Source of the DNA: CBDUZS01 sp965371785
GTDB lineage: Bacteria > Fermentibacterota > Fermentibacteria > Fermentibacterales > JCC-6
DNA length: 64,000 bases
Assembly: GCA_965371785.1 (NCBI GenBank)
Contig: CBDUZS010000005.1
Coordinates: forward strand, 5,107 to 69,106
Reading direction: 5' to 3'
The notes under the pieces were generated by a model that worked only from the letters and a program-made list of their open reading frames with translations, searched no databases and was not told the origin of the DNA. Position numbers and translations under genes: made by a program. Below are positions 33,700 through 42,416 of this stretch, in pieces. How positions within the stretch are numbered: the first letter of the stretch is position 1; every line of letters begins with the position of its first letter.

Positions 33700-35169
33700 A
33701 TGAGAAGATTCATTCCCGGATGGGTTATGGTAATGGCTGCAACCGCTCTGCTGGTTGCAACCGGTTTCACTGTTCTGCCTTCAGCACGTGCAGAAAGCGC
33801 AGCATCCAGGGCTTCTGCGCTCGAACTGTTCCTCGATGTCTACAGTATGACCAGAGCAACGTACGTAGATAAACTCGAGTCACAGGCTCTTATCGAGGCC
33901 GCACTGAGCGGGATGCTGGACTCCCTTGACCCCAACAGCATGCTGCTCACCCCCGCAGAGTACGAGAACCTCAGGATTCAACTCGAGGGTTCCTTCGAGG
34001 GTGTGGGTATTACTCTCGGGACAAGGGATGACTGGCTTACAGTGGTCTCGCCAATCGAGGAGACTCCTGCCCACCGCGCCGGGATGAAGGCCGGAGACAG
34101 AATAGTCGAAATCGATGGTGATACGACCGAAGGCATGTCGACGGACGAAGCGGTATCACGGATCAGAGGCCCGGATGGGACGATTGTCGATCTGACAATC
34201 GTCAGACCGGGTATGGCAGACTCTATCCTCTTCAGCATCACTCGGGGAGTAATCGATTTTCCTTCGGTATCTACAGGCTTCATGGTGAATGACAATACGG
34301 GCTATGTGAGGTTGTCGCGGTTCTCGGAGGAATCGGCCCGGGATCTTCTCAGAGTCATCCGGGAACTCGAGGAAGAGGGTGCCGAAAACCTTATTTTCGA
34401 TCTCAGAGGGAATTCGGGAGGGCTCTTCAACCCATCCATAGACGTAGCGGATATTTTTCTCCCATCCGCGTCCGAGGTCGTCATGACAAGGGGACAGGCA
34501 GTGGGAGAGAGAACTTACTATTGCAGTCGCGGCGTACTTTTCCGCGGAAACACCGTAGTCCTGATAGATGGAGGCAGTGCAAGCTCCTCCGAGATAGTGG
34601 CAGGTGCCCTTCAGGATCACGGCGCGGCAACGATCATAGGCACGAGGTCCTTTGGTAAGGGTTCCGTTCAGTCACTCTCCGATCTCGGTACGTATCCGGG
34701 TCTCGGGCAGTACGGTGTAAAGCTGACCACTGCAAGGTACTACACGCCTTCTGGTAGAAGCATCGACAGAACTCTCAGAGATGATTTCTTCGAAATCGAC
34801 GCACTCGAGGACTGGGGTATCGAACCTGATATAACAGTTGAGCCCAACGAGTTCGACGGCAGACTCATGGCCGATCTTGAGATGGGCTCCTGGTTCTTCA
34901 AATTTGCGGTCGAATACACCTTGGAATACAGTGTGTCCGAGGACTTCTGGCCCGATGAAGAAGTTGTACAGTCGTTCAGAGAATACCTTGATCGATCTTC
35001 CTTCGAATGGAACGAAGAAGAATTCGAACAGAGTCTCGATTACATTGAACGTGCACTTCTCCGGGAGATAGCTCTGAGGGAATGGGATATGGATTCCTAT
35101 TACAGAGCCCTGATTCCGCACGATCAGTACGTACAGCAAGCTCTTGAGTTCCTGAGCGAACGGGGATGA
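33700..35169 (+). CDS. S41-family carboxy-terminal processing protease
   Basis: 489 residues. Signal or signal-anchor at about 1-32. PDZ domain at about 92-172 (EGSFEGVGITLG, AGMKAGDRIVEIDG). S41 protease core with the Ser-Lys dyad S295 (GGSASSSEI) and K320 (SFGKGSVQ), 25 residues apart as in Prc/CtpA. The C-terminal about 100 residues are helical and acidic. CtpA-type enzymes trim exported proteins or control cell-wall hydrolases. Only five bases separate it from the tmk stop. Confidence 0.94.
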   Translation: MRRFIPGWVMVMAATALLVATGFTVLPSARAESAASRASALELFLDVYSMTRATYVDKLESQALIEAALSGMLDSLDPNSMLLTPAEYENLRIQLEGSFEGVGITLGTRDDWLTVVSPIEETPAHRAGMKAGDRIVEIDGDTTEGMSTDEAVSRIRGPDGTIVDLTIVRPGMADSILFSITRGVIDFPSVSTGFMVNDNTGYVRLSRFSEESARDLLRVIRELEEEGAENLIFDLRGNSGGLFNPSIDVADIFLPSASEVVMTRGQAVGERTYYCSRGVLFRGNTVVLIDGGSASSSEIVAGALQDHGAATIIGTRSFGKGSVQSLSDLGTYPGLGQYGVKLTTARYYTPSGRSIDRTLRDDFFEIDALEDWGIEPDITVEPNEFDGRLMADLEMGSWFFKFAVEYTLEYSVSEDFWPDEEVVQSFREYLDRSSFEWNEEEFEQSLDYIERALLREIALREWDMDSYYRALIPHDQYVQQALEFLSERG

Positions 35170-35175
35170 GATTCC

Positions 35176-36573
35176 GTGAAGATAAGGTTCGGTACTTCCG
35201 GCTGGCGAGGTGTAATAGCTCGAGAATTCACCTGGGACAGGGTTCAGATTCTCGTTGATGCGATTTCCGTGTGGCTCCAGAGAAGAGATCAGAGATCGAT
35301 AGTCATAGGCGGAGACACCCGTTTCCTCTCTCCCGAGCTTGCTCGAAGCACTGCCTCACGGATGGCCGGATACGGCTTCAGGGTCTACCTTGCCGATCGT
35401 CCGGTTCCCACCCCTGTTCTCTCCCACGCCCTCCGGAGTCTTGGCGCCGGGGGTATCATCAATTTCACCGCAAGTCACAACCCGCCTGTCTACAACGGAA
35501 TCAAGTTCTCTCCAGATCATGGGGGACCTGCGTCGGATGACGTTACTTCCGCAATCGAAAATCTGATCGAATCGGGATCGAAACCGGGCACTGGCACCGG
35601 CTCCGTTGAAGAGCATGATTTCATTGTACCGTACCTGGAGGAGATTGATAAATTCCTCGACGCATCGGTTTTTCGAGACAGTGATCTCCGGCTTGTATAC
35701 GATGCGTTCTCCGGAACCGGTTCGGGCGTACTGGACAGGAAACTGATCCAGCTCGGAGCATCTGTAAGGGTGATCAACGGTGTGCGGGATCCTCTCTTTG
35801 CCGGAAAGCAACACCCCGAGCCGAATGAGAGCGGGCTCGAGGAACTGGCGGCTTCCGTTGTCAGAAGCGGAGCGTCGCTGGGACTTGGAACAGACGGTGA
35901 CGCAGACAGGTTCGGTCTTGTCGACGAAAGAGGGAAGTACGTATCACCACATGACTTCTTTCCATTACTTCTTGATTACCTTGTCTCTTCGCGGGGGTGG
36001 GGTGGAACCGTGGCCAGATCAATCACCACGAGCAGCATGCTGGACAGGGTTGCCTCCGCACTTGGAATTCCGGTCGAGGTAACACCCGTAGGTTTCAAAT
36101 ATCTTGGTGCTTTCATGATGGAACGGGATGTCGTTCTCGCCTGTGAAGAGAGCGGCGGCATGTCCATTCTCGGACATGTTCCGGAGAAGGACGGGGTGCT
36201 TGCCTGCCTGCTTGCGGCGGAGATGATCTGTGCCCGGGGGAAGAGCATTTCAGAACAGATAGAAGCGCTCTGGTGCAGGTACGGGCGTCTGTTCAACGAA
36301 CGGATAGATATCCCGCTCAGCCCCCCTACGTGTGAGTCAGTGCAAAGGGTGTTCTTCTCTTCTGCTCCGGAGGAGATTGCCGGGCGGCCGGTAACGGGAA
36401 TCGATCGAAAAGACGGTTCGAAAATCCTGTTAGAGGATGACACCTACGTTCTGATCCGACTGAGCGGTACGGAGCCTCTCGCAAGGATCTACGTACAGGC
36501 GGATTCTCCCGAATTGATCCCGGAGCTGGTCGAGGGCGTAAAGTCGCTCATCCGAGAAGGAACACTCGCTTGA
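35176..36573 (+). CDS. Phosphoglucomutase/phosphomannomutase family
   Basis: 465 residues from GTG 35176. Alpha-D-phosphohexomutase fold with all four signature loops: N-terminal FGTSGWRG, the phosphoserine loop TASHNPPVYNGIK (S100), the metal loop GTDGDADRFG, and EESGGM for sugar specificity, then LSGTEPLARIY at the phosphate-binding end. The loops fit phosphoglucomutase/phosphomannomutase rather than GlmM. It interconverts hexose-1- and hexose-6-phosphates. Overlaps the next gene by four bases. Confidence 0.93.
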   Translation: MKIRFGTSGWRGVIAREFTWDRVQILVDAISVWLQRRDQRSIVIGGDTRFLSPELARSTASRMAGYGFRVYLADRPVPTPVLSHALRSLGAGGIINFTASHNPPVYNGIKFSPDHGGPASDDVTSAIENLIESGSKPGTGTGSVEEHDFIVPYLEEIDKFLDASVFRDSDLRLVYDAFSGTGSGVLDRKLIQLGASVRVINGVRDPLFAGKQHPEPNESGLEELAASVVRSGASLGLGTDGDADRFGLVDERGKYVSPHDFFPLLLDYLVSSRGWGGTVARSITTSSMLDRVASALGIPVEVTPVGFKYLGAFMMERDVVLACEESGGMSILGHVPEKDGVLACLLAAEMICARGKSISEQIEALWCRYGRLFNERIDIPLSPPTCESVQRVFFSSAPEEIAGRPVTGIDRKDGSKILLEDDTYVLIRLSGTEPLARIYVQADSPELIPELVEGVKSLIREGTLA

Positions 36574-37046
36574 AATTCAATACAAGCACACTCTCTCTCG
36601 ATCTGGGTTCGATCCGTAGCGGAAGCTGCACTGAGAGCTACAGTATACCGCTCGACGAAATCGAATGGAATCTGCCGGACCTGGAGCCAGCCGGTTCTAC
36701 TGGAATACTGGAGCTCTCGGTCACATGCCGTGAGGGCACATGGATCTGCAGCGGTTTCTTTTCCGTCGAGTTCGTTACACCATGTGCGCGGTGCCTCGAG
36801 AAAACGTTCTTCACTGTTGATGCGGAAGTGTACAAAATTTACACCTGGGACGAACAACTTGCTGATGACCTGGACACGGAGCTTATCACGAGTTCAGACG
36901 GAACCGTGAGCATACTTGACGCCGTACGTGAAGCTGTAATACTTTCCGTGCCCGGTAGGTCGTTATGCCGCGAGGATTGTAGCGGTTTATGTCCTACATG
37001 TGGAGTTAATCTTAATGTTACTAGTTGTGAGCACTCTGGCTCCTGA
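36570..37046 (+). CDS. yceD: YceD/DUF177 family protein
   Basis: 158 residues from TTG 36570, overlapping the previous stop (TTGA). Conserved YceD features: CARCLEKTFF (about 71-80), an acidic DD...L region, and the C-terminal CREDCSGLCPTCG with four Cys, likely a zinc site. YceD is tied to large-subunit rRNA accumulation and is nearly always upstream of rpmF, as here. Its exact biochemical function is not established. Confidence 0.92.
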   Translation: MKFNTSTLSLDLGSIRSGSCTESYSIPLDEIEWNLPDLEPAGSTGILELSVTCREGTWICSGFFSVEFVTPCARCLEKTFFTVDAEVYKIYTWDEQLADDLDTELITSSDGTVSILDAVREAVILSVPGRSLCREDCSGLCPTCGVNLNVTSCEHSGS

Positions 37047-37079
37047 AGCTGCGGGAGCCTTTTTGAAAGAGAGAATAAC

Positions 37080-37262
37080 ATGCCGGTTCCGAAGAGAAGA
37101 CATTCCTCCTCGAGGAGAGACAAGCGCAGAGCAAACTGGAAGCTTGAAGTAGCTTCGACGAGCAACTGTCCACAGTGCGGTGAACCCAGGCTTCCACACA
37201 GGGTATGCAAGCACTGCGGATTCTATGCCGGTCGTCAGGTTATCGAGCCCGAGGTCGAATAG
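37080..37262 (+). CDS. rpmF: 50S ribosomal protein L32
   Basis: 60 residues. Starts MPVPKRRHSSSRRDKRRANW as in almost all L32 proteins; a zinc ribbon with two CxxC motifs (CPQCGE and CKHCGFY) is intact. Sits in the standard yceD-rpmF-plsX-fab order. Confidence 0.98.
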   Translation: MPVPKRRHSSSRRDKRRANWKLEVASTSNCPQCGEPRLPHRVCKHCGFYAGRQVIEPEVE

Positions 37263-37278
37263 CACTTTGTTTACACGC

Positions 37279-37304
37279 GCCGGCTTCGAGATCGTACCCG
37301 GCGT
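37279..37304 (+). repeat. Inverted repeat in the rpmF-plsX intergenic region
   Basis: CGCCGG and CCGGCG arms separated by about 13-14 bases within the 91-base gap between rpmF and plsX. Possibly a weak hairpin that separates ribosomal-protein from lipid-gene expression, or an operator. It does not look like the known FapR site. Confidence 0.3.
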
Positions 37305-37353
37305 TGTGATTCTCAGAATGTAATCCACCACTTTCTCTGAACGGGAGATATTC

Positions 37354-38394
37354 TTGGGAGAGAAGATCAGAGTCGCACTGGATGCCATGGGCGGTGATCA
37401 CGGTCCATCCGTTGTGGTCGAAGGGGCCGTTCTCTTCTTCCGGGAGTGTTCAAGGCAGCAGAAATGCGATGTTGAAATCACGATCGTCGGTGACAAGAAT
37501 GTGCTCGCCAGAAGACTGACGAAGACCGGAGGCGCGAGGCTACCCATCACGATTCATCACGCTTCCGAAGTGATTGCAATGAGTGATCATCCGACGGAGT
37601 CTCTCAAACAGAAGCCTGACAGCTCGATTGCGGTAATGGCAAGTCTCCAGAAGGAGGGGCTGGTGCAGACTATGGTCAGCCCCGGCAACACCGGTGCGAT
37701 GATGGCCGCAAGTCTGTTCGCTCTCGGGAGAATCCCCGGTGTACATCGTCCCGCAATCGCTGGTACGTTTCCTTCGCAGGGTAATCCCACCGTCGTTCTG
37801 GACGTTGGTGCAAACGTCAATTGCAGACCCGAACAGCTTCTGCAGTTCGCTCTCATGGGCAGTGCATACTCCTCAGGTGTTTTCGGGATAGAGAACCCGA
37901 GAGTTGCACTGCTCAACGTAGGTTCCGAGAGAACAAAGGGCACCCAGACGGATCAGGAAGCCTATACTCTCATCGAGAGAACGAACCTCAATTTCACCGG
38001 CAACATAGAGGGAGACGGCATTCTCAAGGGGGAAGCAGACGTTGTCGTATGCGACGGGTTCGTAGGCAACGTTCTCCTGAAGGTCACCGAGTCGATTGCA
38101 GAACTCATCGGTGGTTCTCTGTACCTGGATATGAAGCGATACTGGGCTTCCAGAGCAGGATACCTTCTCATGCGGCACTCGTTTGCCAAACTCTGGAAGA
38201 AACTGGATTCCGCTGAGTACGGCGGAGCACCTTTGCTCGGCCTCAACGGAGTCTCAATCGTTGCACACGGAAGTTCGAATGCGAAAGCTATAAAGAATGC
38301 TGTGCTGGCATCCTGTGATTTCTACCGGAGCGGAGTAAACGACCGTATCCGGGATGAACTCGAGGATACTGAATCCCGAGGGGAGAACAGGTGA
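37354..38394 (+). CDS. plsX: Phosphate acyltransferase
   Basis: 346 residues from TTG 37354 (GGGAGA upstream). Converts acyl-ACP to acyl-phosphate for PlsY in phospholipid synthesis. Motifs: VALDAMGGDHGPSV at the N-terminus, ASEVIAMSDHPTES, VSPGNTGAMMAAS, and EADVVVCDGFVGNVLLK. Overlaps the fabH GTG by four bases. Confidence 0.97.
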   Translation: MGEKIRVALDAMGGDHGPSVVVEGAVLFFRECSRQQKCDVEITIVGDKNVLARRLTKTGGARLPITIHHASEVIAMSDHPTESLKQKPDSSIAVMASLQKEGLVQTMVSPGNTGAMMAASLFALGRIPGVHRPAIAGTFPSQGNPTVVLDVGANVNCRPEQLLQFALMGSAYSSGVFGIENPRVALLNVGSERTKGTQTDQEAYTLIERTNLNFTGNIEGDGILKGEADVVVCDGFVGNVLLKVTESIAELIGGSLYLDMKRYWASRAGYLLMRHSFAKLWKKLDSAEYGGAPLLGLNGVSIVAHGSSNAKAIKNAVLASCDFYRSGVNDRIRDELEDTESRGENR

Positions 38395-39386
38395 AAAGAA
38401 AGTCTTACATCGTTGGAACCGGACATTTCGCTCCCGAAAAGGTCCTTACAAATGCAGATCTCGAGAAGATTGTCGATACGACCGACGAATGGATCACGAC
38501 GAGAACCGGTATCAAGGAAAGACGGATTGTCGATGATGATACGGCAACATCGGATCTCTGCCTGGAGGCTACGAAAAGAGCGATAGAGGATGCAGGCTGG
38601 GAGAAGGAGGATGTTCAGGGGATAATCATCGGAACGGTTACTCCGGACTACGTGTTTCCAGCAACCGCAGCTCTCGTTGCGGACAGACTGGGAATAAAGG
38701 GAATACCGGCCTACGATTTCGAAGCCGGCTGCTCAGGCTTCATCTACGGTCTCATCCAGGCAAAAGCATTCATCGAATCGGGAATGATGGATCGCATGAT
38801 CGTGATCGGCTCGGATTGTCTTACCAGGATAACCAACTGGACGGACAGGACCACCTGTGTGCTCTTCGGTGACGGCGCGGGAGCGGCAGCGATAAGCAGT
38901 GAAGGACCCGGCGGTCTGCTCGGTGGCTGGCACTGGGGAGCCGACGGTTCCGTCGGGCACCTTCTGGAGATGCCTGCGGGAGGGTCCAGGAACCCGCCCT
39001 CTCACGAAACAGTCGATCGTATTCAGCATACCATCTGGATGAAGGGCGGAGAGATATTCAAGTATGCAGTGAGAGCGATGCGGGATTCGTGCTATCGTGC
39101 CCTAGAGAGTGACGGAACCCCCATCGAAGAAGTTGATCTCCTGATCTCGCACCAGGCGAACCTGCGGATAATCAACGCAACCGCAAGAGCTCTCAAGCTT
39201 AAACCCGAGCAGGTTTACGTGAACATTCACAAATACGGTAACACATCTGCTGCTTCGATTCCGATGGCTCTGGACGAAGCTCTCAGAGAGGGAAGGATTA
39301 CCGTTCCCAACACGGTTGTTCTCGCAGCATTCGGGGCAGGGCTGACCTGGGCCGGCGTAATAGTCAAGTGGGAAGAACAGGGGTGA
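38391..39386 (+). CDS. fabH: 3-oxoacyl-ACP synthase III
   Basis: 331 residues from GTG 38391. Initiates fatty-acid synthesis by condensing acetyl-CoA with malonyl-ACP. The catalytic triad is visible: C114 (EAGCSGFIYG), His in LISHQANLRII, Asn in KYGNTSAASIP. TTRTGIKERRI near the N-terminus is also typical. In tight operon with plsX and fabG. Confidence 0.97.
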   Translation: MKRKSYIVGTGHFAPEKVLTNADLEKIVDTTDEWITTRTGIKERRIVDDDTATSDLCLEATKRAIEDAGWEKEDVQGIIIGTVTPDYVFPATAALVADRLGIKGIPAYDFEAGCSGFIYGLIQAKAFIESGMMDRMIVIGSDCLTRITNWTDRTTCVLFGDGAGAAAISSEGPGGLLGGWHWGADGSVGHLLEMPAGGSRNPPSHETVDRIQHTIWMKGGEIFKYAVRAMRDSCYRALESDGTPIEEVDLLISHQANLRIINATARALKLKPEQVYVNIHKYGNTSAASIPMALDEALREGRITVPNTVVLAAFGAGLTWAGVIVKWEEQG

Positions 39387-39387
39387 C

Positions 39388-40110
39388 ATGATGAAAACGG
39401 CAGTGGTCACCGGTGCGGCACGCGGGATCGGTTTCGAAATTTCGAAAAAGCTTATCGATTCCGGGTGGATCGTTGCTGGCTGTGACATCCTGGAGGAGCA
39501 GCTCCAGCGCGCAGCGGACAACCTCGGTGATTCCTTCAAACCTTTCGTACTCGACATTACCGATGCGGGTGCGGTAAGGGAATTCGCTACTCGAGTCGAC
39601 AGTGAACTCGCTCCCGTGACCGGGCTCGTGAACAACGCGGGAATCACGCGTGACGCATTCCTTATGAGGATGGACGACTCCGACTGGGACAGGGTCATGG
39701 ACGTGAACCTCAAGGGTGCCTATCTGATGACCAAAGCTCTCATAAGGGGAATGATGAAGATCAGGAAGGGTTCGATCGTCAACATCTCCTCCGTCGTTGC
39801 CCTTCTGGGAGTTGCAGGTCAGGCGAACTACGCCGCCAGCAAGGCAGGACTTCATGGACTTACAAGATCCATGACCAGAGAGCTTGCACCGCGTAACATT
39901 CGCGTCAACGTAATCGCGCCGGGTTTCATCGAGACGGACATGACCCGTGAATTGCCGGACGATGTCAGAGCTGACTACAGCTCCAGGATACCGATGAAGC
40001 GGATGGGGCTGCCCGATGAAATAGCCGAAGCAGTCGCCTTCCTGTTAAGCGACGCATCTTCATATATTACCGGCGTAGTTCTCCCTGTAGACGGTGGTCT
40101 AACAACCTGA
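39388..40110 (+). CDS. fabG: 3-oxoacyl-ACP reductase
   Basis: 240 residues; the second Met (39391) is an alternative start. Short-chain dehydrogenase with the NAD(P) loop TGAARGIG (8-15), NNAG, and the catalytic Ser134/Tyr148/Lys152 (YAASK). The C-terminal substrate region VIAPGFIETDMT is present. Starts two bases after the fabH stop, directly where fabD would be expected in the usual fabH-fabD-fabG order. Confidence 0.96.
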   Translation: MMKTAVVTGAARGIGFEISKKLIDSGWIVAGCDILEEQLQRAADNLGDSFKPFVLDITDAGAVREFATRVDSELAPVTGLVNNAGITRDAFLMRMDDSDWDRVMDVNLKGAYLMTKALIRGMMKIRKGSIVNISSVVALLGVAGQANYAASKAGLHGLTRSMTRELAPRNIRVNVIAPGFIETDMTRELPDDVRADYSSRIPMKRMGLPDEIAEAVAFLLSDASSYITGVVLPVDGGLTT

Positions 40111-40123
40111 GAAAGGAAACAGC

Positions 40124-40363
40124 ATGTCACTAGAGAACCGTGTTACCGAAATCATTGTCAACAAACTCGGTGTCAAACCTGAAGAGGTAGTACTCAAGGC
40201 CGATTTTCAGACCGATCTGGGTGCGGATTCACTCGATCTGGTAGAACTCATGATGGATTTCGAGGATTCGTTCAATCTGAAGATATCAGACGAGGAAGCA
40301 GGTAATCTTAAGACTGTCGGAGCCGTTGTTACTTTCCTCGACGAGAAAGGCATTAAGGCCTGA
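40124..40363 (+). CDS. acpP: Acyl carrier protein
   Basis: 79 residues, very acidic. The phosphopantetheine attachment motif GADSLDLVEL carries Ser36. AAAGGAAACAGC gives a good ribosome site. It carries the growing acyl chain for FabH/FabG/FabF and PlsX, all encoded around it. Confidence 0.98.
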   Translation: MSLENRVTEIIVNKLGVKPEEVVLKADFQTDLGADSLDLVELMMDFEDSFNLKISDEEAGNLKTVGAVVTFLDEKGIKA

Positions 40364-40456
40364 CAGGATATTCAGGTTCATCCATGGGCGCTGCAACCCG
40401 GGAATGCCGGGAAGTGGTGCTGTATTCACATGAGTATTGAAAGGTAGAGGACAAAA

Positions 40457-41698
40457 GTGGCATACCGACGTGCGGTTATCACCGGGATGGGGGCAATCAC
40501 CCCACTTGGCAACACTGCTCCAGTGTGCTGGGACAATGCCTTGAACGGACGAAGCGGAATCCGGCGGCTAACGCTGCTCGATCCGGCTCTGTTCACGAGC
40601 AAGATATCCGGTGAGGTCAGGGATTACGATGCGAGTGATCATTTCGACCGCAAACTGCTGAGGAAACTCGACAGGAACACACAGTTTGCCATCATCTCAT
40701 CCAGGGAAGCCTACAACGGCTCGGGTATCGGAGACTCGGGTATCGACCCGACCCGCCTGGGCGTGATAATCGGTTCCGGGATAGGGGGCATCCACACACT
40801 CGAGAGCGAGCATATCGTCGCTCTGGAGAGGGGACCTGGCAGGATAAGTCCTTTCTTCTGCCCGAAGATGATCAGTAATATGGCTGCGGGAATGGTAGCC
40901 ATCGACCTTTGCGCGAAGGGGATCAACTACGCCACGATAACGGCCTGCGCAACAAGCGGGCATGCTGTGGCAGGTGCTTTCGATGCCATCAGGCTCGGAA
41001 GGGCGGATGCGATTCTCGCCGGTGGCACGGAAGCTCCGATTACCCTTCTCGGCCTGGGCGGATTCTGCGCTATGAAGGCTCTCTCGACAAGAAATGACGA
41101 CCCGGAACATGCCTCCCGACCATTCGACCGTGACCGTGATGGTTTCATAATCGCCGAAGGTGCCGTTGTGCTTCTGATCGAGGAGTACGAGCATGCAAGA
41201 GCACGGGGCGCCGAGATATTCGCCGAGGTCGTGGGTTGTGGCCTGACCTGCGATGCCTTCCACATGACAGCTCCCGCGGAGGGAGCAGAAGGCGCTGCAA
41301 GAGCCATGAAGCTTGCCTGCGTCGAGGCTTGTGTGCGCCCGGATCAGATCGATTACATAAACGCACACGGAACCTCGACTAAACTCAACGACATAAACGA
41401 AACGATGGCGATCAAAACGGCACTCGGAGAGGATGCGGCAAGAAAAGTGCTGGTATCCTCCACGAAGTCTGTTACCGGGCATTTACTCGGCGCTGCCGGG
41501 GCAGCCGAAGTCATGTTCACCGCTCTTGCGCTGAAGAACGGCATCGTTCCTCCGACTGCTACTCTCGAGAATCCCGATGAAGGTTGTGATCTCGACTACG
41601 TACCCGGGCAGGCCAGGAAAGCGGACATACAGTTCGCTCTGAGCAACTCGCTTGGTTTCGGTGGGCACAACGTGACTATCGCACTCAGGAAAGTCTAG
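40457..41698 (+). CDS. fabF: 3-oxoacyl-ACP synthase II
   Basis: 413 residues from GTG 40457 (AGAGG upstream). Elongating condensing enzyme with catalytic C164 (TACATSGHAV) and two His (NAHGTSTKLND and SVTGHLLGAAGAAE). The 93-base gap from acpP holds a small CCCGG-GAATG-CCGGG stem (40397-40411) but no terminator. The last bases precede rnc directly. Confidence 0.97.
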   Translation: MAYRRAVITGMGAITPLGNTAPVCWDNALNGRSGIRRLTLLDPALFTSKISGEVRDYDASDHFDRKLLRKLDRNTQFAIISSREAYNGSGIGDSGIDPTRLGVIIGSGIGGIHTLESEHIVALERGPGRISPFFCPKMISNMAAGMVAIDLCAKGINYATITACATSGHAVAGAFDAIRLGRADAILAGGTEAPITLLGLGGFCAMKALSTRNDDPEHASRPFDRDRDGFIIAEGAVVLLIEEYEHARARGAEIFAEVVGCGLTCDAFHMTAPAEGAEGAARAMKLACVEACVRPDQIDYINAHGTSTKLNDINETMAIKTALGEDAARKVLVSSTKSVTGHLLGAAGAAEVMFTALALKNGIVPPTATLENPDEGCDLDYVPGQARKADIQFALSNSLGFGGHNVTIALRKV

Positions 41699-41735
41699 CG
41701 TTTCTTCGTCTGAACGGAGAAAGAATCGCGGTGAT

Positions 41736-42416
41736 CTGGAGAGGGTTCTCGGATACCGTTTCAAGAACCGTGAACTCCTGGAGGAAGCGCTTACTCACAG
41801 ATCTCTCAGAGGATCTGCCGGTGAGAACACCGTATGCGATTACGAACGTCTGGAATTCCTCGGTGACGCAGTTATCGAGATGATAACCAGGGAACACCTG
41901 CTGGACTGCTTCCCTGCAGAATCCGAAGGCCAGTTGACCAGAAGGAAGATCCGGTTGGTCTGTTCAGATAACCTTGCTTCGATTGGCACCGGACTTGATC
42001 TGGGTGAACTTATCCGGCTCGGTGATGGAGTGACCGAATGCCCGACGTCAGTGATCTCAGACGTAGTAGAAGCATTGATAGGAGCTATATACATCGATGG
42101 CGGATTGCAGTCCGCCAGGGATGCCATGTTGAGAACGGTCCTTCAGCCCCCTCTGCTCGATAACGGGTGCCAGGGTGATCCCAAGAGCATGCTGCAGGAA
42201 CTGCTTCAGGCTAGAGGACAGTGTACTCCCGACTACCGGATCGTATCCGAGTCGGGTCCGGATCACAAACCCCTGTTCGTATGCAGGGCGGTCAGCGAAA
42301 ACGTACTGCTCGGAGAGGGGTCTGGCCGTACAAAACGACAGGCTCAACAGTCGGCGGCGACCGATGCTCTCATGAGACTTGAAGGTGAGGAGACCGATGG
42401 ATTATCAGCTTTCTGA
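41736..42416 (+). CDS. rnc: Ribonuclease III, without a standard start codon
   Basis: The conserved frame is LERVLGYRFKNRELLEEALTHRS, then ERLEFLGDAVI (the RNase III signature with its catalytic acidic residues), ISDVVEALIGAIYIDGG (second acidic site) and a double-stranded-RNA-binding domain (about 150-226; PKSMLQELLQARG). The frame is open only from 41676 and contains no ATG, GTG or TTG before the first conserved residues. The CTG at 41736 gives 226 residues, the normal length, so I mark it there; a GTG at 41731 is in another frame. Either a CTG start, a one-base assembly error, or reinitiation after fabF is involved. It cleaves dsRNA and processes rRNA. Confidence 0.85.
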   Translation: MERVLGYRFKNRELLEEALTHRSLRGSAGENTVCDYERLEFLGDAVIEMITREHLLDCFPAESEGQLTRRKIRLVCSDNLASIGTGLDLGELIRLGDGVTECPTSVISDVVEALIGAIYIDGGLQSARDAMLRTVLQPPLLDNGCQGDPKSMLQELLQARGQCTPDYRIVSESGPDHKPLFVCRAVSENVLLGEGSGRTKRQAQQSAATDALMRLEGEETDGLSAF

